NCBI RefSeq assembly: GCF_023168165.1
Contig: NZ_BQYJ01000003.1
Coordinates: forward strand, 496,001 to 560,000
Direction of reading: 5' to 3'
Length of the DNA: 64,000 bases
Source: Niallia sp. NCCP-28
GTDB lineage: Bacteria > Bacillota > Bacilli > Bacillales > Cytobacillaceae
The notes under the pieces are model-generated. The model made no database searches, was not told the DNA's origin, and was given only the letters and a program-made list of their open reading frames with translations. Shown here in pieces: positions 18,109-28,057 of the stretch (position 1 is the first letter of the stretch; each line of letters begins with the position of its first letter). The position numbers and the translations under genes were made by a program.

Positions 18109-18819
18109 TTATAATAAATATCCATTTGATTGAAGAAAAAACTGTGATTGCTGATAATTATAGGTCACTTTTGAAAAGTCGAATGGCTGGCCGTTTGTTA
18201 AATGAAAAATTCCTTCTACGTAAAGTTTAGGATCTCCTTTGTTCAGCCCTAAATAGTTTGCCTCTTCATCATTGAGTTTCTCTACATGAAGATAGGAATC
18301 GCTAAAGCCAACCTTTAATCCTAATCCTTCCCTAATATAGTTAAATATTGATTCAGAAACAATTTCTTTATTTAAATAGGAAATAATCGATTTATTATAA
18401 TAGGATTCCTCTACACATAATGTTTGGCCATTAATATAGCGGATTCTTTTTACATAATAAACATCGGCGTTTGGTTCGATATTTAAATTATGGGCTGCTT
18501 CTTCTGTCGGTGTTCGTACATCTAACTCAATGATATTGGAAGTGATCTGGAAATCTTCCAAATCTTTTTTAAATCCTTGATTGGAAAGCAAACTAATATA
18601 ACCTTTTCTTTTATGCCTTCTAACGAAAATCCCGCTGCCTCGGACTTGAAAAATGATTCCTTTTTTCTCGAGTAAGTCCAACGATTTGGTAATTGTACTT
18701 TTGCTTACCGCAAATTGAGCCATTAGAGTCTCGAGTACTGGCAGCTTATCTCCCTGCTGAAGAGCATTTTCTTCTATATATTTTTCTATTTCGATTGAGA
18801 TTTCCTGATATTTTAACAT
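18109..18819 (-). CDS. GntR family regulator with UTRA domain (paired with GH1 gene)
   Basis: A 236-residue HutC/YvoA-type GntR regulator. Residues about 3-70 form the winged helix (IEEYIEENALQQGDKLP, FAVSKSTITKSLDLLEKKGI, QVRGSGIFV); residues about 90-235 form a UTRA effector domain that binds a small ligand, often a sugar phosphate. It is divergent from the 6-phospho-beta-glucosidase at 19128, which it probably represses until a phosphorylated beta-glucoside appears. The ATG at 18819 has better spacing from GAGGA than the ATG at 18825. The GntR protein at 26118 is its paralogue. Confidence 0.86.
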   Translation of the reverse strand: MLKYQEISIEIEKYIEENALQQGDKLPVLETLMAQFAVSKSTITKSLDLLEKKGIIFQVRGSGIFVRRHKRKGYISLLSNQGFKKDLEDFQITSNIIELDVRTPTEEAAHNLNIEPNADVYYVKRIRYINGQTLCVEESYYNKSIISYLNKEIVSESIFNYIREGLGLKVGFSDSYLHVEKLNDEEANYLGLNKGDPKLYVEGIFHLTNGQPFDFSKVTYNYQQSQFFLQSNGYLL

Positions 18820-18933
18820 ATACATTCCTCATTAGCGTATTGATATCATCTATTATTCGAATTATAGCATAATCTTATTAAAAGCTCATTATAAAATTAT
18901 GAACAAATAAAAATTTTATTTGGGTATCGATAA

Positions 18934-18968
18934 ATTATACCGGTACAATTACAATATGATTGTACAAT
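18934..18968. promoter_or_regulatory. Candidate GntR operators between regulator and GH1 gene
   Basis: Two palindromes centred on conserved GTAC-type cores: ATTATACCGGTACAAT (18934-18949) and ATTGTACAAT (18959-18968). The second overlaps a TTGTAC that may serve as a -35 box for the glucosidase gene. Confidence 0.55.
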
Positions 18969-19094
18969 ATATTATCACTAAAATAGAAATTAAATGCTTG
19001 GGTTATTGAGCGGCTGCAAAAGATAATAACCTGCAGGAGAAAAAACTCTTAACTCAATGATTTTGCATAATGCAGGCATCTGAAATCAGCATAG

Positions 19095-20567
<1,473 letters not shown>

Positions 20568-20641
20568 AATACACATCCTGAAGTTTATAAATGGCTAAAA
20601 CGGGAAAATGGCATTTTGCGGTTTTTTCGTTTTTTTAATAG

Positions 20642-20692
20642 TTCAACATAAAAGGAATTGCCTCACTTGTCAGCAGCTCCTTTTATGTTGAA
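20642..20692. terminator. Long hairpin between convergent genes
   Basis: TTCAACATAAAAGGA (20642-20656) pairs perfectly with TCCTTTTATGTTGAA (20678-20692). A second weaker hairpin with T runs precedes it at about 20597-20635. Confidence 0.7.
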
Positions 20693-20781
20693 TAAATTGT
20701 GTAGCCACTTCATATCATTTTAACTTTTTCACCTGGATTTTTGCTTGAAAATTGATTTGTTTGAAATCGGCAAAGTTAAAG

Positions 20782-22017
20782 CTATTGCATACTATAAAAA
20801 AATGCATCAATATCATCCACTTTTGATACAAGATTAGGAATATCTCGAAATGATAGATTGGTTAAACAACTTTTTAAATAATACGTTTTTTCATTCGTAT
20901 TTTTGTTTAGTCTTGATCCCAGTCTTGCATTAACAAAGCCAGATTGCACAACAACTGGATTCTCTTTTAAAAATTTTGCAATTTCATTAGATTTCACTGT
21001 ATATAAAGTAGTATCCTTTTGATTATTGTAATATTGTCCAATTAAGTATCCTGCAATAGCATTTCCTTGTAAAAGAACAGATGATACAAAAAAATCACTT
21101 AATGGATTGCCTTTTTCTACAGAATATCCTGTTGGCGACATTTTTAGTAATTTTTTGTATGATTCAGAACTGGGAAGAACAACTTTTACACCTTCAAATT
21201 CTTCAAAAGTACCTAAGGAGGCAATTTCTTCTGGAGAATAATAAATTTTCTTCTCTTCTCGTTGTATTTCTTCTATGTCAGCAGCTGCTTCTTGCATCAC
21301 TTGATTATGTATAGGGGTAGGGATATCAAATTTTTCACTAATAATTTCTGTTAATGCTTCTTGGATGGATTTTTGAACCAGTGGTCTTGCAGTATTGATA
21401 AATTGCTGAGTTACTTTGAATTTAAACCTTTCTTTTATCACAAATTTAATAAAGTCGTCATTGGGGCTTTCAAATATTTCTTTAATTACCGATTTAAATG
21501 ATTGTGAGTATATAAGGGATTCAGCCAGAGATTTTATACTTTCATAATCATAAAGGTTTTTGGAAAATTTAACTAGGTGGTTAAAATCATCTTCATTATA
21601 GTTTGTTATATTAAATATGAAAAAGGGAGCAGAATCCATAATATTAGTATTATTTAAATCGGTAAAAAAGTGATATTCAATGCCGTTCGTTAAAATGCCT
21701 AGACGCACATTAGGAAAGGTGCTGAAGTATCTGCTTAATTGCGGGGCGCTTTTTGTTATTTTACTGTTCACTGGTTTAGCTTCCACAAAAATTTTGGGCT
21801 CTCCATTTATCGAAATGGCATAATCTACTTTTTCATTTTTTTTATGGAAATCTGCCGTAAATTCTGGCGTCACCTCTTGTGGACTATATGTGTCATAACC
21901 TAGGCCTCTAAGTAAAGGCAAAATTAAAAATTGTTTTGTAGATTCCTCATTCTTAATTAATTCCTTATTTTCGTTAACGACTTTATTTAACATTTCTAAT
22001 GATTCCTTAAGATTCAT
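20782..22017 (-). CDS. Solitary type I restriction HsdR N-terminal-like nuclease protein
   Basis: A 411-residue protein. Residues about 20-140 match the PD-(D/E)XK nuclease domain of HsdR-N (HSDR_N) proteins: TKQFLILPLLRGLGYD, then VDYAI (Asp65) and IFVEAK (Glu79, Lys81), then a beta-strand GILTNG. Residues about 260-411 form a separate domain (YYSPEEIASLGTFEEFEGVKV onward) that I do not recognise. No helicase motor, HsdM or HsdS gene flanks it. Such orphan proteins are common in genomes and often annotated as restriction endonucleases; an anti-phage or regulatory role is only inference. GGAGAG precedes the ATG at 22017; GTG 22026 overlaps it. Confidence 0.78.
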   Translation of the reverse strand: MNLKESLEMLNKVVNENKELIKNEESTKQFLILPLLRGLGYDTYSPQEVTPEFTADFHKKNEKVDYAISINGEPKIFVEAKPVNSKITKSAPQLSRYFSTFPNVRLGILTNGIEYHFFTDLNNTNIMDSAPFFIFNITNYNEDDFNHLVKFSKNLYDYESIKSLAESLIYSQSFKSVIKEIFESPNDDFIKFVIKERFKFKVTQQFINTARPLVQKSIQEALTEIISEKFDIPTPIHNQVMQEAAADIEEIQREEKKIYYSPEEIASLGTFEEFEGVKVVLPSSESYKKLLKMSPTGYSVEKGNPLSDFFVSSVLLQGNAIAGYLIGQYYNNQKDTTLYTVKSNEIAKFLKENPVVVQSGFVNARLGSRLNKNTNEKTYYLKSCLTNLSFRDIPNLVSKVDDIDAFFYSMQ

Positions 22018-22487
22018 ATTAAACACTCTCCAAATTTGTTATTTTTACCATTCTATTCAAGCTTTCAAATATAAATTATAGTCATAATAAGTTTTTGAAA
22101 TGTTAGTATCTATGTATGAAATGAACTATTAATCTAAGAATCTCTTCTGAATAAGATGAATGATCTGTATTTTATTTGTTAGATAAAAGTGGATAGCAAA
22201 TGGAGCAATTAATTGTTTGAGTTTTTATTGGTTCTTTCGTATGTGATAACCTATATAGTACTTTAGTGCTTAAATAAATAATATCATTTTTTTTCCAAAT
22301 TTTCTCTATATTTTATTGTTTTTTCATAATTTTCTCACGTTTGATTATTGCTATTATAGTAGTTCTGTTAATCCATAATCGAAATATGAGCTATAATTTA
22401 GGAGGGGAATTATTATGTGGTTTTTACATTTTTATTTTAAAAACTAAGAAATGAAAGGATATATATAATATAAGGAGGTATTATTCT
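22018..22487. other. Intergenic region
   Basis: About 470 AT-rich bases. Near its end, GGAGGGG precedes a 10-codon frame MWFLHFYFKN at 22414-22446, which could be a leader peptide or the relic of a small gene; evidence is thin. Confidence 0.35.
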
Positions 22488-22685
22488 ATGGAAGAAAAGG
22501 AATATTATTTAATTACCACCAATTACGGAAGGCATCTTATATTAGCAGAAGATAGCATACAAGCTGTTAAACTGTGGGATGACAATAGAAAAAAGCTGTA
22601 TGCTGAAGGAGAGCGAAGTATGAAAAAGAGTCCTCCGCTTTTTACGGTTGAGCGAATTGGTTATGAAAGTGAGTTGATTTTTTAA
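22488..22685 (+). CDS. 65-residue protein of unknown function
   Basis: A short soluble protein, mixed charge, with a repeat-like core RHLILAEDSIQAVKLWDDNRK and a terminal YESELIF. I do not recognise the family. The AAGGAGG site and the conservation of sense in a decayed second copy at 17814-17997 (where sequence similarity persists at protein level) argue that it is a real gene. It is followed 29 bases later by a small membrane-protein gene with its own ribosome site, so the two probably form one operon. Confidence 0.7.
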   Translation: MEEKEYYLITTNYGRHLILAEDSIQAVKLWDDNRKKLYAEGERSMKKSPPLFTVERIGYESELIF

Positions 22686-22714
22686 TCGTATAAAATTGGA
22701 GGAGAGGAATCTAC

Positions 22715-22897
22715 ATGAATAATAGACTATTAAATTTTGTTGTTCTCTTTTTGATACTATCTACAATGGTAATAAATAATTTAAATTCACTGTATTTTTT
22801 CAAAACTGTTTTAAATAGCATGTCTATCATGCTGTTCATTATAATTGCTTGTGAACGTTTATTCCGCTATATAAAAAGAGGGAAAAATGCAGTTTAA
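22715..22897 (+). CDS. 60-residue membrane protein of unknown function
   Basis: A small protein with two hydrophobic segments (about 5-30 and 35-50) and a basic C-terminus (RYIKRGKNAV). It is preceded by GGAGGAG and followed by a strong terminator, so it looks expressed together with the 65-residue gene upstream. Family unknown. Confidence 0.6.
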   Translation: MNNRLLNFVVLFLILSTMVINNLNSLYFFKTVLNSMSIMLFIIIACERLFRYIKRGKNAV

Positions 22898-22920
22898 CTA
22901 AATAGAAATATAGCAAAATA

Positions 22921-22958
22921 AAAGGGCATCAAATTAAATGCAATTTGATGCCCTTTTA
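22921..22958 (+). terminator. Terminator of the small-gene pair
   Basis: AAAGGGCATCAAATT pairs with AATTTGATGCCCTTTT around a 6-base loop. Confidence 0.85.
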
Positions 22959-22976
22959 GAGGATACTTTTTATTTT

Positions 22977-23219
22977 AGGCTGTTTTCGCAAACTTTGTTG
23001 CTTTTTACCAAGTATTGAGCAGTGATTTTCGTTTCAGGATGCTCGCTTTCCGCGGGGCGGGCGTGGAGCCTCCTCGGCGTAAACCGCCTGTGGGGTCTCC
23101 ACTATCCCGCTAATCCCGCAGGAGTCTCACACCTTCCACTCCAATCAACTAGCCTTGTTTATTGACTTCTCGCATTTACAAAGCTTTTGGAAAAACAACA
23201 ATCTTTTAGAAAAGAGCCT
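22977..23219. mobile_element. MITE-like element with imperfect terminal inverted repeats
   Basis: A 243-base non-coding element, much richer in G+C than its surroundings. The left end AGGCTGTTTTCGCAAACTT and the complement of the right end AGGCTCTTTTCTAAAAGAT share an imperfect inverted repeat of about 25-30 bases. TATTTT flanks it on both sides (22971-22976 and 23220-23225), a possible target duplication. The core (GGAGCCTCC, GGAGTCTCAC, TTCCACTCCAATC) is shared with the element at 42715. It sits exactly at the stop codon of the SDR gene. Confidence 0.68.
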
Positions 23220-23223
23220 TATT

Positions 23224-24093
23224 TTAAGAAGAAGTATAGGCCCCTCCATTAATATGGATTGCTTGACCTGTCATATAGGATGATTCATCAGATGCGAGCA
23301 TCACATATGCCCATGCATGTTCTGACGGTTGTCCGGGGCGTCCGAACAAATTGTCTTCTTGGCCAAATTTTTCTACCCCATCTTCATCGAAAGAAGATGG
23401 AATCAGTGGTGTCCAAACTGGTCCTGGGGCTACCGTATTTGCTCGGATGCCTTTTTTTGCAAGGCTTTGGGCGATGCTTCGTGTCCATGCTGTTATGGCG
23501 CCTTTAGTTGCAGAATAGTCCATAAATTTTGGATTTCCTCGGTATGCATTGATGCTTGAGGTACTGATAATAGAGTCGCAAGCTTTCATATGATGCACTG
23601 CAGCTTTTGTTAAATAGAATTGGGAGAAGAAATTTACACGGAATACTTCTTCAAACTGTTCAGATGAAATCTCCAGCACATCTTCCCGCACATATTGAAT
23701 CGCCGCATTATTTACCAGAATATTAATTTTGCCAAATGCTTCGACCGTTTTTTCTACTAAATCAATGCAATGATTTTCGTCCTTTATATCGCCAGGAAGC
23801 AGCAAACATTTTTGACCTTCTGCTTCTACGAGTTTTTTTGTTTCTTCGGCATCTTCTTGTTCATCTAAGTAAGAGATGGCAACATTGGCGCCTTCTTTTG
23901 CATAAAGAATCGCAACAGCTTGACCAATTCCCGAATCTCCGCCTGTAATAAGTGCAGCTTTGCCTTTGAGGCGGCCTACACCTTTATAGTTTTTGGGCTG
24001 ATGAGGAAGGGGATTCATTTTTCCTTCCATGCCAGGCTGTTTATCCTGATGTTGTTTTGGTGTGCCATTTGTCTGCATATCTTTTGGTTCCAT
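23224..24093 (-). CDS. SDR family oxidoreductase (YhxC/Gsp39-like)
   Basis: A 289-residue short-chain dehydrogenase with the about 40-residue Pro/Gln-rich N-terminal extension (KPQH-type: NGTPKQHQDKQPGMEGKMN) typical of the YhxC/YdaD/general-stress group. Rossmann motif TGGDSGIG lies near residue 50, NNAA follows, and the catalytic Tyr/Lys is in YSATK with Ser in STSS. Members use NAD(P)H on unknown carbonyls and are often stress-induced. The MITE-like element abuts the stop codon, so the 3' end and terminator of this gene may have been replaced by it. Confidence 0.9.
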   Translation of the reverse strand: MEPKDMQTNGTPKQHQDKQPGMEGKMNPLPHQPKNYKGVGRLKGKAALITGGDSGIGQAVAILYAKEGANVAISYLDEQEDAEETKKLVEAEGQKCLLLPGDIKDENHCIDLVEKTVEAFGKINILVNNAAIQYVREDVLEISSEQFEEVFRVNFFSQFYLTKAAVHHMKACDSIISTSSINAYRGNPKFMDYSATKGAITAWTRSIAQSLAKKGIRANTVAPGPVWTPLIPSSFDEDGVEKFGQEDNLFGRPGQPSEHAWAYVMLASDESSYMTGQAIHINGGAYTSS

Positions 24094-24307
24094 GTTTGTT
24101 ATCCGCTCCTTTTTCTAATGGTTATATCTGATACTTTCCACAAGAAAAAGGAGCGTAAACATAAAAAATAGAACAGGAACTTTCCTATGATGAATGAGTA
24201 GTATAGTGGGTATTATGCAAAATAATCATTCTAATATTAGGGTTTTATATTAAAAAGGGACTTTATGGCTATGTTAATCGTATAAAAAGAAATACATGCG
24301 CCTAAAT

Positions 24308-24349
24308 AATAAAGATGGTCCAGCTCTAAGGAACTGGACCATCTTTATT
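24308..24349 (+). terminator. Strong hairpin, no gene assigned
   Basis: AATAAAGATGGTCCAG (24308-24323) pairs perfectly with CTGGACCATCTTTATT (24334-24349). No coding gene ends here on either strand, so it may end an unrecognised small transcript. Confidence 0.6.
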
Positions 24350-24519
24350 AATCAACTGGAATAGTCTGGCCGCTAATTACTGAAGCTATTAAAAAAGAAA
24401 ATTATTGGCATGAAAGCTATTTTTGGCAATGTCTGAAGCATTTTCTTAGAATAAAAACTTTTGCTAATAAAGGTTCTCCTTTTCTTAATTAAAAGTGGGA
24501 AAAAATTTATATGATTATA

Positions 24520-24571
24520 TTTGTACCAATAAATAATATATGTTACTATAAATTTAATAAGTTGGTATAAA
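24520..24571 (+). promoter_or_regulatory. Promoter and candidate GntR operator of second GH1 gene
   Basis: TTGTAC (24521-24526) and TACTAT (24544-24549) with a 17-base spacer. Inverted arms TTTGTACCAA (24520-24529) and TTGGTATAAA (24562-24571) overlap the -35 and follow the -10, similar to the ATACCGGTAC site at 18934. Confidence 0.55.
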
Positions 24572-24584
24572 TGGAGGGGAGAAA

Positions 24585-25994
24585 ATGAAGTTTCCACATG
24601 ATTTTTTATTTGGAGCGGCTTCTGCTTCGTATCAAATTGAAGGAGCATGGAATGAAGATGGGAAAGGAGCAACAAATTGGGATGTCTTTTCCAAGATTCC
24701 AGGCAAAACGTTTGAAGGTACAAATGGTGATGTGGCGATTGATCATTATCATCGATACAAAGAAGATATTAAATTAATGGCAGAGATGGGGCTGGAATCG
24801 TACCGTTTTTCTGTTTCGTGGGCAAGAATTTTGCCAACTGGAGATGGAGAAATAAATGAAAAAGGATTGGAATTTTATAATAATGTCATTAATGAATGCT
24901 TAAAATATGGAATTGTTCCTTTTGCAACACTGTATCATTGGGATTTGCCTTTGCCTCTTGAGGAAGATGGGGGATGGACCAATAAACGTACAGCTGAAGC
25001 TTTTGTCAAATATGCAGAAATTTGTTTTCAGGCATTCGGAGACAGAGTCAAACATTGGATTACCTTTAATGAAACAGTCATGTTTTGCGGATTAGGCTAT
25101 TTAAAAGGAGCACATCCCCCTGGTATTCAAAATGATGAGAAAAAATACTTTCAAGCAACACATTATGTGTTTTATGCCCATGCAAAAGCAGTAGAAGTTT
25201 ACAAGAAACTAAATCAATATGGAGAAATTGGCATTACTCATGTTTTTTTGCCAGCTTATAGTGTAGATGAAAAACAAGAGAATATAGTTGCGGCAAGGCA
25301 TGCGAATGAATATGAAACGTTCTGGTATTATGATCCTATTTTAAAAGGAAAGTATCCAAGCTATGTGGTAGAGCAATTGGAGCAGAAAGGCTGGACGCCA
25401 ACTTGGACAGAAGAAGAACTCGCTACGCTGAAAAGAAATGCAGGCAATAATGATTTTATTGGACTGAATTATTACCAGCCAATTCGCGTAGAAAAAAATC
25501 ATCAAACGGCCTTATCGATGGAGCATTCAAGGGAATCTTCCACATTATCACCAGGAAACCCGTCTTTTGATGGTTTTTATAAAACAGTAAAAATGGAAGA
25601 TAAAACCTATACAAAATGGGGCTGGGAAATCTCGCCACAAGGATTTTTAGACGGTCTGCATATGTTAAAAGAGCGTTATGGCGACATTAAAATGTATGTA
25701 ACAGAAAATGGGCTCGGGGATGAGGATCCAATTATAGACGGTGAAATAGTAGATGTTCCCCGGATTAAATATATTGAAGAACATTTAAAAGTGATAAAGC
25801 TTGCCATTAAAGAAGGCATTCATTTAAAAGGATATTATGCATGGTCTGCAATTGATTTATTAAGCTGGCTCAATGGGTATAAAAAACAGTATGGATTTAT
25901 CTATGTTGATCATCAAAACCAATTAAACCGCAAGAAAAAACTTTCTTTTCATTGGTATAAACATATCATTGAAACCCGAGGAGAAGAGCTGTAA
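24585..25994 (+). CDS. GH1 glycosidase, probable 6-phospho-beta-glucosidase
   Basis: A 469-residue TIM-barrel glycosidase. Seen: FLFGAASASYQIEGAWNEDG, acid/base Glu163 in TFNETV, TLYHWDLPLPL, nucleophile in VTENGLG, and near the C-terminus LLSWLNGYKKQYGFIYVD. That loop has the Ser-x6-Lys-x-Tyr spacing of 6-phospho enzymes and lacks the Glu-Trp of plain beta-glucosidases, so a phosphorylated substrate is likely; plain beta-glucosidase cannot be excluded. GGAGGGGA precedes the ATG. The GntR/UTRA gene 123 bases downstream is the probable regulator. Confidence 0.87.
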   Translation: MKFPHDFLFGAASASYQIEGAWNEDGKGATNWDVFSKIPGKTFEGTNGDVAIDHYHRYKEDIKLMAEMGLESYRFSVSWARILPTGDGEINEKGLEFYNNVINECLKYGIVPFATLYHWDLPLPLEEDGGWTNKRTAEAFVKYAEICFQAFGDRVKHWITFNETVMFCGLGYLKGAHPPGIQNDEKKYFQATHYVFYAHAKAVEVYKKLNQYGEIGITHVFLPAYSVDEKQENIVAARHANEYETFWYYDPILKGKYPSYVVEQLEQKGWTPTWTEEELATLKRNAGNNDFIGLNYYQPIRVEKNHQTALSMEHSRESSTLSPGNPSFDGFYKTVKMEDKTYTKWGWEISPQGFLDGLHMLKERYGDIKMYVTENGLGDEDPIIDGEIVDVPRIKYIEEHLKVIKLAIKEGIHLKGYYAWSAIDLLSWLNGYKKQYGFIYVDHQNQLNRKKKLSFHWYKHIIETRGEEL

Positions 25995-26043
25995 GGGCAA
26001 AAATTTTGTGTGCAGTCTATGAAAAAAGGATATTGCAAGCTCG

Positions 26044-26070
26044 CCTCTTGATGTTAATCAAGAGGTTTTG
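26044..26070 (+). terminator. Terminator after second GH1 gene
   Basis: CCTCTTGAT (26044-26052) pairs with ATCAAGAGG (26057-26065), followed by TTTT; it separates the glycosidase from its regulator. Confidence 0.75.
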
Positions 26071-26117
26071 TGTATAATAGAAGCAGGAAATATCGGAACA
26101 AATGATAGGGAGATATT

Positions 26118-26825
26118 ATGACTGTAAAATATAAAGAAATAGCGGATCGTCTGGAACAGGATATACAAACTGGAAAATTTGATGATACGAAAAAACTGCC
26201 GACAGAAGATGTACTGATGAAGAAATTTGAAGTAAGCCGCAACACCATCCGTAAAGCGATTAATCAGCTTGTTAATCGAGGTTATATTTATCAAGTGCAA
26301 GGAAGCGGCATGTTTCTGCGGGAACAACCGGTAACCGATTATATAAATTTAGGGAGCCTTAGAGGACTAACAAAAGATTTGGCCGGAAAAGAAATTGAGA
26401 CGAAAATCCTTGCCATACAAGTGATAGAAGCTGATGAAGAAAAAGCAAAAAAATTGCGCTGCACAAAAGGCACAAAACTTTATTATGTAAAGCGGCTGCG
26501 AATTGTTGATAAGGAGCCATTTTCCATTGAAATCAGCTACTTTAATAAAGATATTGTCCCATATTTAAATGAAGAGATCGCATCCCATTCTATTTACAGC
26601 TATCTGATAAATGACTTAAAGTTAAACATTAGTTTTGCCGATAAAGTCATCAACTGTGAAAAAATCAAGGAAGAAACAGCAAAATTGCTTCAGGTTCATC
26701 CCAATGATCCAGCATTAATCATTGAAAATACAGTATGTTTGGCAAATGGAACGATCTTTGAACTATCTAAATCTATTTTCCATTATCAAAAAGCAAAAAT
26801 CCTAAACCGCATTAATTTTCAATGA
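26118..26825 (+). CDS. GntR family regulator with UTRA domain
   Basis: A 235-residue HutC-type regulator: winged helix at residues about 3-70 (DTKKLPTEDVLMKKFEVSR, TIRKAINQLVNRGYIYQVQ) and UTRA ligand-binding domain at about 90-230 (KLRCTKGTKLYYVKRLRIV, EPFSIEISYFNKDIVPYL). It is a paralogue of the GntR gene at 18109 (shared YQVQGSGMF-type strand and SYFNK-type UTRA strand). It lies directly downstream of a GH1 gene and probably senses the phospho-glucoside that enzyme cleaves. GGGAG precedes the ATG. Confidence 0.87.
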   Translation: MTVKYKEIADRLEQDIQTGKFDDTKKLPTEDVLMKKFEVSRNTIRKAINQLVNRGYIYQVQGSGMFLREQPVTDYINLGSLRGLTKDLAGKEIETKILAIQVIEADEEKAKKLRCTKGTKLYYVKRLRIVDKEPFSIEISYFNKDIVPYLNEEIASHSIYSYLINDLKLNISFADKVINCEKIKEETAKLLQVHPNDPALIIENTVCLANGTIFELSKSIFHYQKAKILNRINFQ

Positions 26826-26885
26826 AAATTAAAAAAGTTTTCATTGAAGACGGGCAGAAAATTAATAAGTGGTTAAAAATATCAA

Positions 26886-26925
26886 AAAGAGCGGAAGAAT
26901 TCACTTCGTTCTTTTTTTCTATTAT
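26886..26925 (+). terminator. Terminator after GntR gene
   Basis: AAAGAGCGGAAG pairs imperfectly with CTTCGTTCTTT, followed by TTTTTTT. Confidence 0.6.
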
Positions 26926-27046
26926 TTGATTGTATTTTACAGAATCTGCACGTTATCAAAATAAATATTTATCGAAAAAATAAGCAATATTAATTGGATT
27001 TCTAGCCATACTAATACAGATTTAAATTTAGTTAGGAGGCTATCTT

Positions 27047-27199
27047 ATGGGAAGAGCGAACAAGCAAAAGGCTTCAGGAAATAAAAATTCATTGCCGCAA
27101 ACACCTGGAAATTTAAAAATAGAAGCCAACCGCGTTGACGAAGAATTTGCTTCTGAGCTAGGCGAAAAAGAGAAATTAAACGTTCCAAAACCTAAATAA
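27047..27199 (+). CDS. Small YfhD-like (sporulation-associated type) protein
   Basis: A 50-residue hydrophilic protein: MGRANKQKASGNKNSLPQTP, then VDEEFASELGEKEKL and a lysine/proline tail. The MGR start, the LPQTP box and the D-x-EF-x-x-EL box are the pattern I know from the small YfhD-type proteins of Bacillus; assignment is by motif only. TAGGAGG at 27033-27039 is 8 bases from the ATG. It is followed at once by a strong terminator, so it is a monocistronic gene. Confidence 0.65.
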   Translation: MGRANKQKASGNKNSLPQTPGNLKIEANRVDEEFASELGEKEKLNVPKPK

Positions 27200-27219
27200 A
27201 AAGAGAAAGATTTTAGAGC

Positions 27220-27254
27220 AAAAAAGATTACGGATGATACGTAATCTTTTTTGA
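27220..27254 (+). terminator. Terminator of the small YfhD-like gene
   Basis: AAAAAAGATTACG (27220-27232) pairs with CGTAATCTTTTTT (27240-27252). Confidence 0.88.
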
Positions 27255-27467
27255 TTATATCTGTTATAAAGGGCTGGATTTTTTCCGCTCATTAAATAAA
27301 GGCACACTAATAACTAGAAAAAAAGATGGGAATAGATGAAGAAAAACATGGTGGAAAAAGGGCACAGAAGCTTAATGGAATGGTATGTTTTTAATGATTT
27401 ATTGGGATACAGAGAGCTGTCTTTGCATATAGTCGCACTTAAAAGGATAGTATTAAAAATCAAGAAC

Positions 27468-27803
27468 TTATTTTTTATATACAATAAAAAATGATTTCCT
27501 TTTTGCTGAATGTTCGGCGAGAAATTGCTGAAATGCCTGCAAGACTTTTTTGGCAAATAGTTCATTTTCTCCTTTTTTTCTTATCACACCATAACTTAGC
27601 TTGCTTTGGCAAGTTGCATCACTGAGATGCACATAATTTTCTAAGTCTAATTCAATAAAGAACTGCACTTCGATTCCTTCCTCGTTTTTTATGGAAACAA
27701 GGTAATTTCCGAACTCTTCGATCAGGACCTCGATGACCCATCCTTGTTGCTCCCTTTCCGCTAAAAATTCCTGCGCTAATCGTATAAAAGTAGTTAATTC
27801 CAT
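27468..27803 (-). CDS. Protein of unknown function, 111 residues
   Basis: A small acidic soluble protein beginning MELTTFIRLAQEFLAEREQQ with alternating strands (WVIEVLIEEFGNYLVSIKNE, VQFFIELDLENYVHL) and a C-terminal helix. I do not recognise a family. The ATG has a GGATGTGA region upstream rather than a strong AGGAGG. Composition and codon use look like neighbouring real genes, and no overlapping frame competes well. Confidence 0.6.
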   Translation of the reverse strand: MELTTFIRLAQEFLAEREQQGWVIEVLIEEFGNYLVSIKNEEGIEVQFFIELDLENYVHLSDATCQSKLSYGVIRKKGENELFAKKVLQAFQQFLAEHSAKRKSFFIVYKK

Positions 27804-28057
27804 TTTGATTATTCACATCCTTTTCTCTAGTGGAAATAAAGAGAGCATCTGTAAAGGCCTTAACAGGTAGTTTAAAGTCTTATGCTATCCTTATCACTAT
27901 ATGCAGCAGAATTACTGAAAAGAAGACCTAAAAAAGGAAATAGAATAAATTATAAATTCTCCTGATGTCTATTTTTAAAGGATTTCTAACTGGTTTTATC
28001 ATTCAAAGAGTAAAAAATGAAAGTTAGTATAAAATATAACAAAAAAAGGATTCTTTT

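Larger units (their letters stand above)
24094..24584. other. Intergenic region with orphan hairpin
   Basis: About 490 bases between divergent genes. Apart from the strong hairpin at 24308-24349 and the promoter-proximal operator arms near the GH1 gene, nothing is recognisable. Confidence 0.4.

Noticed and set aside
18999-19060. Possible LicT/BglG-type RNA antiterminator near GGGTTATT...AATAACC
   Set aside because: Only a 7-base stem and no match to the conserved antiterminator sequence, and no terminator follows.
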